In this document: piece by piece, positions 1 through 5,317 of the stretch
Position numbering within the stretch: the stretch's first letter is position 1
Layout: every line of letters starts with the position of its first letter
NCBI GenBank assembly: GCA_964491625.1
Contig: CAZBIU010000208.1
Span: forward strand, 1 to 12,177
Direction of reading: 5' to 3'
Length of the DNA: 12,177 nt
Source of the DNA: Fen-1118 sp964491625
GTDB taxonomy: Bacteria; Myxococcota_A; Polyangia; Fen-1088
Program-made: the position numbers and the translations under genes
The notes under the pieces: generated by a model
Seen by the model: the letters and a program-made list of their open reading frames with translations, nothing else
What the model was told of the DNA's origin: nothing
The model's database searches: none

Positions 1-49
1 TGCGACCGGACATCTACGACTGCTTATGACCCGGACATTTCGTGTGTCA
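1..49. mobile_element. possible insertion-sequence terminus (IS21-like end)
   Basis: The first 49 bases contain two spaced copies of a CCGGACAT motif (6-13 and 32-39), each preceded by GAC or GACC, and end in TGTCA at 45-49. Read on the minus strand the block starts TGACACACGAAATGTCCGGG. Multiple short repeats inside a TG...CA-type end are typical of IS21-family elements. No transposase is visible because the window begins here, so the family is a guess from end structure only. Confidence 0.3.
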
Positions 50-94
50 CCGACAAGGGCGCCGCATCAGGGGCGCCTGGAAGCCGGGAGGTGA

Positions 95-100
95 TACAAT
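95..100 (+). promoter_or_regulatory. -10 element TACAAT, leaderless start
   Basis: TACAAT lies exactly 6 nt before the ATG at 107 and is preceded by TGA, which makes an extended -10 (TGn). This spacing would place the transcription start at or within one or two bases of the start codon. No clear -35 box is visible. The same TACAAT-N6-ATG layout occurs at 754 and, on the minus strand, at 8922. Confidence 0.5.
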
Positions 101-106
101 GCCGCC

Positions 107-253
107 ATGTTTGAGCGCCTGGCGGCAGCGTGGCCGTGCACGGGCAACTGCCAGCTGAATTGCCTCAATCAGGCTGGCAACGGTGTGGTCCAAACCTGCG
201 TCACCGCCTTGCAGACCGCGGCCTGCAGCGGCTCCGGCTGCGTGAGCAAGTAG
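107..253 (+). CDS. 48-residue cysteine-rich microprotein, unknown function
   Basis: This small gene has an ATG start, a TAG stop and an in-frame TGA at 92-94, so it cannot extend upstream. The product has six cysteines (C11, C15, C19, C31, C40, C45) in a CxxxCxxxC-x11-C-x8-C-x4-C pattern. About 41 of 48 codons end in G or C, as expected of real coding sequence in this genome. The start is supported by a TACAAT box 6 nt upstream. No classical signal peptide is seen: the N-terminus is MFERLAAAWPC. Two CxxxC half-turns suggest a small helical disulfide or metal-binding fold. Cys-rich domains are common at the ends of myxobacterial surface proteins, so it could also be a remnant of a larger one. 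The family is not recognised. Confidence 0.5.
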   Translation: MFERLAAAWPCTGNCQLNCLNQAGNGVVQTCVTALQTAACSGSGCVSK

Positions 254-376
254 CTGCTCAAGGGCAGCCGCGCCGGCACGGTCCCGCCAACGCGTCGACG
301 CCGAGTCGGCGCTTGGCAAGGCGTCGCCGGTGTGACAGAAAGGCATCTCGCCTTCCAGGCGACGCGAGAATTCACC

Positions 377-730
377 ATGACCAATGCAGACGAGTTCACA
401 TTTCAGGGGCGCGGCACGCTCAAGCGGGTCGACACGTTCGTTTCCAAGGCCGGCAAGTCGATCCTCACGCTGATCTTCGAGACCCAAGGTCAGTATCCGC
501 AGATGGTTCCCATCAAGGTCTTCGGAAGGCTGGCGGAGCAGGCGGCAAGCTGGAAGCCCGGCACCGTGCTCTCGGTCAGCGGACGGTTGGGCGGTCGCGA
601 CTGGAATGGAAAAGTCTACGGCGACAACGTCGCGAACAGCATCGAAGTCGTCAGCGGCGCAAGCGCTGATGGCGATGCCCCGCCGGAAAACGACGCCCCG
701 CCCGTGGGTGACGACGACGTTCCATTCTGA
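377..730 (+). CDS. OB-fold (DUF3127-like) protein with SSB-type acidic tip
   Basis: The 117-residue product consists of one OB-fold-like domain (about 1-90) followed by an acidic, proline-rich linker ending in DDDVPF. The domain contains SKAGKS, the GQYPQ turn, IKVFGRLAE, WKPGT and SGRLGGRDWNGKVY, which match my recollection of the DUF3127 family, a relative of bacterial single-stranded DNA-binding proteins. In SSB the terminal DDDIPF-like peptide docks repair and replication partners, so this protein probably binds single-stranded nucleic acid and recruits such factors (inference). I chose the ATG at 377, with a weak GCGAG upstream. A GTG at 332 would add 15 residues with no match to the domain. 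It stands alone, 123 nt after the Cys-rich gene, and is shorter than classical SSB (about 170-180 residues). Confidence 0.75.
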   Translation: MTNADEFTFQGRGTLKRVDTFVSKAGKSILTLIFETQGQYPQMVPIKVFGRLAEQAASWKPGTVLSVSGRLGGRDWNGKVYGDNVANSIEVVSGASADGDAPPENDAPPVGDDDVPF

Positions 731-753
731 TCCGGCCGGGACCGGCCAAGCGG

Positions 754-759
754 TACAAT
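754..759 (+). promoter_or_regulatory. -10 element TACAAT, leaderless start
   Basis: TACAAT lies exactly 6 nt before the ATG at 766 and begins 24 nt after the stop codon of the OB-fold gene. There is no Shine-Dalgarno sequence before this ATG, which fits a leaderless mRNA. It supports 766 rather than the in-frame ATG at 790 as the start of the next gene. No -35 consensus is evident. Confidence 0.5.
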
Positions 760-765
760 GGTTCC

Positions 766-2133
766 ATGCCGGCGCCGGCGGGTCGATATATGGAAATCGC
801 CCGACAGATTTCCCTTCTGGCCATCGGCTCGTTCCTTGCTTTGGCTTGCAGTGGGCAAAGCAGCGCGCCGCCCGACAGCGGGTGCGGCGACCGGCCCAGC
901 CGCCCGGGCGAGCAGCTGGTTTCTTTGGACAGCGAGAGTCGCTTCGAGGCGGAGCCATTCCTCGTCGCACGGAACGGCGACCTGGCCATCCTCTGGGAGG
1001 CGTCCGGCTGCGACAACAGGACCAAGGTAGGCTACACGCTCGCAGGATCCGCAGGCAGCCTCGCGAAACCACAATACCTGCTTAGTCCCGACGGCCAACA
1101 GGCGAGCAACGTGACCGCAGGCTGGGACAGCCGTGGCTCGCTGTTTGCGACCTGGGCCTCATGGACACCCGGACCCGACCCGGAGCGACCGTCGGCAAGC
1201 CCAAGCGATATCCGCATCCAGCTCGTGGGCTGGCCGGCAGGCGCCGCCGGTTTCGGGCCGCCGATTGAGCTGAGCGAGACCATCGCAGACCAGCTTTACG
1301 ACAAGCCGTGGCTGCTGGTCACCCAGGACGATGTCATCCTGGTCACCTACAGCGACCTTGTGCGCGGCGGAATCTGGGCGGCATCATCCACCGACGCTGG
1401 TCAGAGCTTCCGGCGCGTTCTCGTGGATTCGATGATGGCCAACCTGGCAGCGTCATGCCCCGACGGCAGGCCCGGCGGCGCATTCGTGACCTACTTTGCG
1501 AATCGAACCATCCGGTTGGCCCACACGTCCGACGGCGGCGCGTCCTGGTCCCAGCCGCAAACCGTGGCAGGCGTTGCATCGTCGGGCGAGGTCGCCTACC
1601 ACGATCCGACCTGCGTCGCGAATGGCGACGAGGTCTGGGTCGCGTACGGCAGGACGCACGACGATTTCAGCATGCCGGTGGAACGGTTGCTTTCGGTGGA
1701 GGTCGCGCACGCGACACTGGGAGCGACGGCGCCCGATACGGTGGTCGTCGCGCTTGCCGCGGGCGGCGCCGCTGCGACGGATGACACCATCGACGGCGGC
1801 GCCCCGGCCGCATACCTGATTACGCCGCAACTGGGACGCCGACCGGATGGCTCCCTGGTGCTGGCAGCCTATCACGCGGCCAGTGAAGACAGCGGCGCAT
1901 CGGCGCTGGTGGTTACATTCTCGACCGACGGGGGAAGGTCGTTCGCGCCTGAGCACACGCTAGCCTCCGGACTCACCGGAACCGTGGTCCGCCACGTTCC
2001 CAACTGGCTGGGCGACTACTTTGGGCTCGGCAGCACACCGGCCGGCGTAGGCGCCGCCTTCGTCGACAACGCCAGCGGTCTGTCGCACGTCGCTTTCATC
2101 GACGACATCGGCCGGCCGGCAACGACCCAGTGA
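766..2133 (+). CDS. exported beta-propeller lipoprotein with Asp-box (BNR/sialidase-type) repeats
   Basis: The product has 455 residues. Residues 9-28 form a signal peptide ending in FLALAC, with Cys28 as the probable lipidated residue. The lipobox is non-canonical, with Ala at -3. A low-complexity Pro/Ser region follows, then a repetitive beta-rich body. Three Asp-box motifs are visible near residues 208 (STDAGQSF), 253 (TSDGGASW) and 385 (STDGGRSF); these turn motifs mark sialidase/BNR-type propeller blades. The catalytic Arg triad of true sialidases was not identified, so a binding or scaffold role at the cell surface is as likely as hydrolysis. The gene ends 5 nt before the inverted-repeat block that starts at 2139. 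Confidence 0.8.
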   Translation: MPAPAGRYMEIARQISLLAIGSFLALACSGQSSAPPDSGCGDRPSRPGEQLVSLDSESRFEAEPFLVARNGDLAILWEASGCDNRTKVGYTLAGSAGSLAKPQYLLSPDGQQASNVTAGWDSRGSLFATWASWTPGPDPERPSASPSDIRIQLVGWPAGAAGFGPPIELSETIADQLYDKPWLLVTQDDVILVTYSDLVRGGIWAASSTDAGQSFRRVLVDSMMANLAASCPDGRPGGAFVTYFANRTIRLAHTSDGGASWSQPQTVAGVASSGEVAYHDPTCVANGDEVWVAYGRTHDDFSMPVERLLSVEVAHATLGATAPDTVVVALAAGGAAATDDTIDGGAPAAYLITPQLGRRPDGSLVLAAYHAASEDSGASALVVTFSTDGGRSFAPEHTLASGLTGTVVRHVPNWLGDYFGLGSTPAGVGAAFVDNASGLSHVAFIDDIGRPATTQ

Positions 2134-2138
2134 TTGTC

Positions 2139-2315
2139 CCGCCTCTCAAAGGTTCGTAGGTGGCTGAGCGGCTGGATTGACGGCGGCGGGGCCGGGGGCC
2201 GAGGCCGATTGGCCGGGATCGGCTACGGTCCCGGTGCCGGGGCCGTGATGTTGGCACGAATCTGTGGGCCTGGTGTGGGCAGACGCCGCCCTTCGAAGCG
2301 GCAAGGAGGGATCGC
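2139..2315 (+). ncRNA. structured, conserved leader of four-helix unit A (candidate RNA)
   Basis: This is 177 nt of GC-rich sequence with no convincing reading frame, conserved in both arms. A 6-bp hairpin GCCGAT/ATCGGC (2204-2209 with 2218-2223) is retained in arm B, where an A to G change turns an A-U pair into a G-U wobble. A second hairpin, GCCGC/GCGGC (2285-2289 with 2298-2302), sits directly against the Shine-Dalgarno AAGGAGGG (2303-2310). In arm B it is lengthened to GCCGCC/GGCGGC. This could be a translational control element bound by the encoded protein, or an RNA part of the element. Function is inferred only. Confidence 0.45.
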
Positions 2316-2681
2316 ATGCAGGACATCGCCACTGGTACCAACCCGAAACCATGCGCCGGCATTGAGGGACTCGACGTGTACCACGTCGCGGTCCAATTCT
2401 ACCGCCTGCTTCGCCAGTCCACCCGGGGCCGGCGCGGCCACGCTATTGACCAATCGTACCGCGCCGCCGAGTCCGTGGTTCTCAACATCGCGGAGGCATA
2501 TCCAATGACCGGCGCCGACCGCGCCCGCCGCTTTCGTATCGCCGGTGGCGAAGCTGCCGAATGCCACGCCGGTCTCGACCTCATCGAGATCCGCGGCGAG
2601 TTGCGAGGTGCTGCGCTGACAGAGCTGCGCGAGCTTCTGGACAGGACGCGCGCGATGCTGTGGCGTCTGGGTCGCGTCTGA
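2316..2681 (+). CDS. four-helix bundle protein (23S rRNA-intervening-sequence protein family), copy A
   Basis: The 121-residue protein has the family signature: LDVYHVAVQFYRLLR (helix 1), DQSYRAAESVVLNIAEAYP (helix 2, with the near-invariant NIAEA/G), RFRIAGGEAAECHAGLDLI (helix 3) and ALTELRELLDRTRAMLWRL (helix 4). Relatives are encoded within rRNA intervening sequences and include the Avd accessory proteins of diversity-generating retroelements. They form small pentameric, basic, nucleic-acid-binding bundles. No reverse transcriptase, variable repeat or rRNA is present here. Strong SD AAGGAGGG 5 nt before ATG. It differs from copy B at six residues (13, 23, 35, 65, 102, 119). Confidence 0.85.
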   Translation: MQDIATGTNPKPCAGIEGLDVYHVAVQFYRLLRQSTRGRRGHAIDQSYRAAESVVLNIAEAYPMTGADRARRFRIAGGEAAECHAGLDLIEIRGELRGAALTELRELLDRTRAMLWRLGRV

Positions 2682-2693
2682 CCGCAACCCTCG

Positions 2694-2720
2694 CTGGGCG
2701 CCGGGTACCTCGGCGCCCAG
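2694..2720 (+). terminator. terminator-like hairpin after four-helix copy A
   Basis: A perfect 9-bp stem CTGGGCGCC / GGCGCCCAG encloses a 9-nt loop, 13 nt after the stop codon. There is no T-tract. Arm B has a hairpin of different sequence at the same place, so the structure rather than the sequence is kept. Confidence 0.55.
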
Positions 2721-2759
2721 ACGAGTCTGCCGGGGCCACACGGGAAGCATCCAATTTCG

Positions 2760-3231
2760 CCGAATTCAATCGGCGCCATGGACCTTGCCGGCCGTTTCGC
2801 CAGTCGGATTCAGCTCACCAGCGATGCGCTACGTGGAAGCAATCGAGCACGCCTTCGGCGATGACATCGATTTCGCTCAACTCATCAAGCAGTATGGCGA
2901 GAACCGCGACTGCGGCGAAGTCCGCTACAGCCCGGCCGTCTGCACCGGCGCAAAGAAGACGCCCGTGGTCGGCAGCCCGGACCCCGCGCACGTTTCAACG
3001 AGCTACGTCGAGCGCCAGAACCTCACCATGCGGATGTCGATGCGCCGGTTCACCCGCCTGACGAACGCCTTCTCAAAGAAGGTCGAGAACCACGCGGCAG
3101 CGGTGGCGCTGCACTTCATGCACTACAACTTCGCGCGCATCCACCAGACGCTGCGGGTGACGCCAGCGATGGCAGCCGGAGTCACGGACCACGTTTGGGA
3201 GATTGGGGAGATCGTGGGCTTGCTTGGTTAG
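2760..3231 (+). pseudogene. IS1-like transposase, 3' half only, frameshifted
   Basis: The C-terminal half of a common IS1-type DDE transposase is readable in two frames. The first frame gives MDLAGRFASRIQLTSD (from ATG 2778). The second, from 2830, gives YVEAIEHAFGDDIDF, then STSYVERQNLTMRMSMRRF, then HYNFARIHQTLRVTPAMAAG to the TAG at 3229-3231. The 4 nt at 2826-2829 replace what is normally about 12 nt (Gly-His-Arg-Ala), a net loss that breaks the frame inside the second catalytic Asp region. The third catalytic residue (Glu of YVERQN) is intact. The N-terminal half, with the helix-turn-helix and first Asp, is absent, so this copy is dead. No terminal inverted repeat was recognised after the stop. 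Confidence 0.85.
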
Positions 3232-3242
3232 AACAGGTATCT

Positions 3243-3839
3243 CTAGCCCATCTTCGCGGTGCCGATGACGATTTCGAACTCACCCTTAACTTCTCTGATC
3301 TGTTGCCCCGTCACTGGACCCGAAAACACCGCCTGATTCACCCCTCCCGCATCATATCCCTCTGTCTTTAAATATTGCATCACTTCATTTGCGAACTGAA
3401 AGGCTTCACCGTCTCCCAGGACGGCGATAACGTTTATCTTCTTGTCGCGAGGCAGAGCTTCTCGTAATTGCCGGCGCCACCGATCGTCAAGGTGTCGGCC
3501 CGCTTGACCTACGAATACTTGTCCGGCCGTGATCCCACCCGCTTGGTGGTTGCTCGTGACGTTGAAGATGTTCTTCTCGTCTGCCATGGCTCCACGTCCT
3601 CCAACGTCATTATCGCCCCTTCCTCCTTCATCGTCAGAGATTCTTTTTCCTCTGCGCCTGTTCCAACATCGCCAGACATCAAGTCCTACTCCCGTGGCCA
3701 AGACGATGGGCACGAGACACCAAATCGCTGTCGTCCATCCATAGGTGAGGCCCATCTTATGGTTTCCCCAGCCGTTGAGTGCAGCGACGAGTGCGGCGGA
3801 GATGGCGGTTGCCAAAATCGTGAGTCCGATTTCGCGCAT
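3243..3839 (-). CDS. two-TM membrane protein with C-terminal NxTSxxQxGGITAG domain, unknown function
   Basis: The 198-residue product has two hydrophobic segments (about 4-24 and 34-56), then a charged linker RRRGKRISDDEGGRGDN. The cytosolic-looking domain opens with NIFNVTSNHQAGGITAGQV (about 89-107) and continues with PRDKKINVIAVLGDGEAFQFANEVMQYLK and a final beta strand. I recall a NxTSxxQxGGITAG opening followed by a short alpha/beta domain from many small uncharacterised bacterial proteins; no activity is known to me. An internal ATG at 3587 (Met85), preceded by GGAGG, would give the soluble 114-residue domain alone. The region has visibly lower GC and AT-ending codons than its neighbours, suggesting recent import. 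It lies between the two inverted arms, so it is the apparent cargo. Confidence 0.65.
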   Translation of the reverse strand: MREIGLTILATAISAALVAALNGWGNHKMGLTYGWTTAIWCLVPIVLATGVGLDVWRCWNRRRGKRISDDEGGRGDNDVGGRGAMADEKNIFNVTSNHQAGGITAGQVFVGQAGRHLDDRWRRQLREALPRDKKINVIAVLGDGEAFQFANEVMQYLKTEGYDAGGVNQAVFSGPVTGQQIREVKGEFEIVIGTAKMG

Positions 3840-3982
3840 GGCAGCAGACGGTATCCCGTAATCAATGGAACGCGCAAGTCTCCCTCTTGATCCGCACCTT
3901 CTTCCGTGCCTGCCCGCAGATTTTCAAACTGACCCACTACCCGAAATGCCGGTTCCTGGACCTGCGCTGCGGTCCCTGTTAA
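3824..3982 (+). pseudogene. unidentified 3' coding fragment
   Basis: An open stretch without a start codon ends at TAA 3980-3982. Its last part reads LIRTFFRACPQIFKLTHYP followed by KCRFLDLRCGPC. The amino-acid composition and a high GC3 (about 29 of the last 35 codons) look like the tail of a real protein rather than a chance frame. I do not recognise the family. It overlaps only the extreme start of the minus-strand membrane gene, and could be a second mobile-element scrap in the block. The remaining 3983-4092 shows nothing I can identify. Confidence 0.22.
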
Positions 3983-4092
3983 GGCAAAAGCCAAGGGACG
4001 GCGAGGTGGGAAGTCGCCGAGAAGCAGTTGCCGGCCTGGCCCAGGTGGTCGAGACGCTACGCCGGGACATCCGGTCCGTGCAGGTGTGGTGG

Positions 4093-4127
4093 CCGGGCGC
4101 AAGTGCCAGCCTGGCATCGGCGCCCGG
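4093..4127 (-). terminator. terminator-like hairpin after four-helix copy B
   Basis: CCGGGCGC (4093-4100) pairs with GCGCCCGG (4120-4127), and an inner TGCCA/TGGCA stem (4104-4108 with 4112-4116) continues the hairpin. It begins 11 nt after the stop codon of the minus-strand four-helix gene. There is no T-tract. It corresponds in place, though not in detailed sequence, to 2694-2720. Confidence 0.5.
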
Positions 4128-4138
4128 CACGGATTCGC

Positions 4139-4504
4139 TCAGACGCGACTCAGCCGCCAAAGCATCGCGCGCGTCCTGTCCAGAAGCTCGCGCAGCTCCA
4201 TCAGTGCAGCGCCTCGCAACTCGCCGCGGATCTCGATGAGGTCGAGGCCGGCGTGGCATTCGGCAGCTTCGCCGCCGGCGATACGAAAGCGGCGGGCGCG
4301 GTCGGCGCCAGCCATCGGATATGCTTCCGCGATGTTGAGAACCACGGACTCGGCGGCGCGGTAGGATTGGTCGATAGCGTGACCGCGCCGGCCTCGGGTC
4401 GCCTGGCGGAGCAGGCGGTAGAATTGGACGGCGACGCGGTACACGTCGAGTCCCTCGATGCCGGCGCGTGGTTTCGGGTTGGTACCAGTGGCGATGTCTT
4501 GCAT
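4139..4504 (-). CDS. four-helix bundle protein (23S rRNA-intervening-sequence protein family), copy B
   Basis: This 121-residue protein is about 95% identical to copy A (six replacements: C13R, H23R, S35A, T65A, T102M, G119S, A to B). It has the same NIAEA core in helix 2 and a start with the same GGAGGG SD. By hand alignment about 16 further codons differ only synonymously, so both copies have evolved under protein-level constraint. It is intact with no frameshift. The likely role is as for copy A: a small oligomeric nucleic-acid-binding bundle tied to its conserved leader. Confidence 0.85.
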   Translation of the reverse strand: MQDIATGTNPKPRAGIEGLDVYRVAVQFYRLLRQATRGRRGHAIDQSYRAAESVVLNIAEAYPMAGADRARRFRIAGGEAAECHAGLDLIEIRGELRGAALMELRELLDRTRAMLWRLSRV

Positions 4505-4680
4505 GCGATCCCTCCTTGCCGCCTCGAAGGGCGGCGTACGCCCCTACCGGCCCAAGATTCGTGCCAACACCACGGCCACGGCACCGGGACCGTAGCCGAT
4601 CCCGGCCAACCGGCCTCGGCCTCCCGGCCCCGCCGCCGTCAATCCAGCCGCTCAACCACCTACGAACCTTTGAGAGGCGG
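4505..4680 (-). ncRNA. structured, conserved leader of four-helix unit B (candidate RNA)
   Basis: This is the counterpart of 2139-2315. The hairpins are at 4595-4600 with 4609-4614 (one G-U wobble relative to arm A) and 4518-4523 with 4530-4535 (6 bp, one pair longer than in arm A), the latter directly upstream of the Shine-Dalgarno on the minus strand. No convincing ORF is present. The most diverged part lies between the two hairpins. Confidence 0.45.
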
Positions 4681-4682
4681 CC

Positions 4683-5198
4683 CTAGCCCGCTTCGAGATC
4701 GAACTCTTCCAGGTCGAACCAGAAGCCCAAGCGGTTCACGCTGTCGATCTCGGCCTGCACAATCGCGGCGTGACCGTCCTCGATCTCGAGGAAGCGGGCG
4801 AAGAGATCCTGCCCGTCGGCGGGCAGCTCGTGCACCATCTGCCGATAGAAAGTCGACGTCTCCTCCTCGGCGGCCAGGGCCTGGCGAAATGCTTCCAGCT
4901 CAGGGGCGTGGTTGCCCTTCCGCTGCGCCACCTGCGAGCGCAGGCGCCCAAGTCCTTCCTTCACACGCTCCGCTGACGGGAGCACCGTGGCAAGCTTCTC
5001 GGGCGAAAGTTGCGCCGTCCGCTGCCACTCGCCGAGTCGGCTTTCGAGATAGGTGATGTGACCCATCTCTTCCTGCGCCAGGGTGCGAAAGACCTTCACC
5101 GCCGTCGGGTCCTTGGCCCGCCGGGCGGCATCGACGTAGGTCGTGTGAACCTTCTTCTCGAACAGGATTCCGGTCTTAATCGCCTCTTCGATCGTCAT
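4683..5198 (-). CDS. ferritin-like (rubrerythrin-type) diiron protein
   Basis: The 171-residue protein has the four-helix diiron pattern. Glu14 lies in LFEKKVH and ExxH in QEEMGH (Glu44, His47). In the second half come AAEEETSTFY and another ExxH in EIEDGH. Two Glu...ExxH half-sites are the ligand set of rubrerythrin/ferritin-like proteins, which reduce peroxide or handle iron in the cytoplasm. There is no C-terminal rubredoxin Cys4 domain, so an external electron donor would be needed. The start has a good SD (AAGGAG) 6 nt before ATG. It diverges from the xpb-bax1 operon, with 119 nt between the starts. Its stop codon abuts the outer edge of repeat arm B. Confidence 0.85.
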   Translation of the reverse strand: MTIEEAIKTGILFEKKVHTTYVDAARRAKDPTAVKVFRTLAQEEMGHITYLESRLGEWQRTAQLSPEKLATVLPSAERVKEGLGRLRSQVAQRKGNHAPELEAFRQALAAEEETSTFYRQMVHELPADGQDLFARFLEIEDGHAAIVQAEIDSVNRLGFWFDLEEFDLEAG

Positions 5199-5253
5199 GG
5201 TGGCTCCTTGCGTCCTGGTTGGTGGCCCACGGCGGATTCCGCTCCCGCGTCGA

Positions 5254-5260
5254 TATCATA
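5254..5260. promoter_or_regulatory. overlapping divergent -10 candidates (TATCAT / TATGAT)
   Basis: Within the 119-nt region between the ferritin-like gene and xpb, TATCAT (5254-5259, plus) and TATGAT (5260-5255, minus) overlap almost completely. Either could serve as a -10 element, giving leaders of roughly 50-55 nt in each direction. No good -35 boxes are seen. If real, RNA polymerase could initiate in only one direction at a time. Confidence 0.3.
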
Positions 5261-5317
5261 CCACGACACTCCTTTTTCGGCTTTCGACTTGGCACACGAC
5301 CTGCACAGCTTCGCGGC

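Larger units (their letters stand above)
2139..2720 (+). repeat. arm A of the inverted repeat (leader, four-helix gene, terminator)
   Basis: This arm matches the reverse complement of 4093-4680. The first 25 bases from the outer edge are identical. Scattered substitutions and a few 1-nt indels follow in the leader, and the gene portion is about 93% identical by my hand alignment. Similarity weakens at the hairpin 2694-2720, where only the stem architecture and a short GGGCGCC core remain alike, and is gone beyond it. Confidence 0.85.
2139..4680. mobile_element. composite block with inverted four-helix-bundle units flanking IS remnant and cargo gene
   Basis: Two copies of the same roughly 585-bp unit (2139-2720 and 4093-4680) face each other in inverted orientation. 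Between them lie a 5'-truncated, frameshifted IS1-like transposase, a lower-GC membrane protein gene on the minus strand, and a small unidentified coding fragment. The outer ends of both arms are the same sequence (CCGCCTCTCAAAGG...). They fall 5 nt and 2 nt after the stop codons of convergent host genes. I see no target-site duplication. Whether the whole block moved as one unit or the arms inserted separately is not decided by the sequence. Confidence 0.5.
4093..4680 (-). repeat. arm B of the inverted repeat (leader, four-helix gene, terminator)
   Basis: This is the reverse-complement partner of 2139-2720. Its outer edge at 4680 is 2 nt from the stop codon of the ferritin-like gene (CTA at 4683-4685). 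It carries the same order of leader, SD, four-helix gene and hairpin, read on the minus strand. Confidence 0.85.

Noticed and set aside
47..1072. 341-codon open frame on the minus strand across the OB-fold gene
   Set aside because: Arg/Ala/Gly-rich with no family resemblance. It overlaps the convincing DUF3127-like gene and the lipoprotein start, and is a typical shadow frame of GC-rich DNA.
766..2133. Active sialidase
   Set aside because: Three Asp-boxes are present, but the catalytic Arg triad and the N-terminal FRIP motif were not found, so only a propeller fold is claimed.
2316..4504. Diversity-generating retroelement (four-helix proteins resemble Avd)
   Set aside because: No reverse transcriptase, no template/variable repeat pair and no adenine-biased variation in the window.
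2139..4680. rRNA intervening sequence
   Set aside because: The protein family fits, but no 23S rRNA sequence flanks the arms; the neighbours are protein genes.
4028..5056. 342-codon plus-strand open frame
   Set aside because: It runs antisense through the four-helix copy B and the ferritin-like gene, both with clear family motifs and SDs. Its product is Arg/Pro low complexity.
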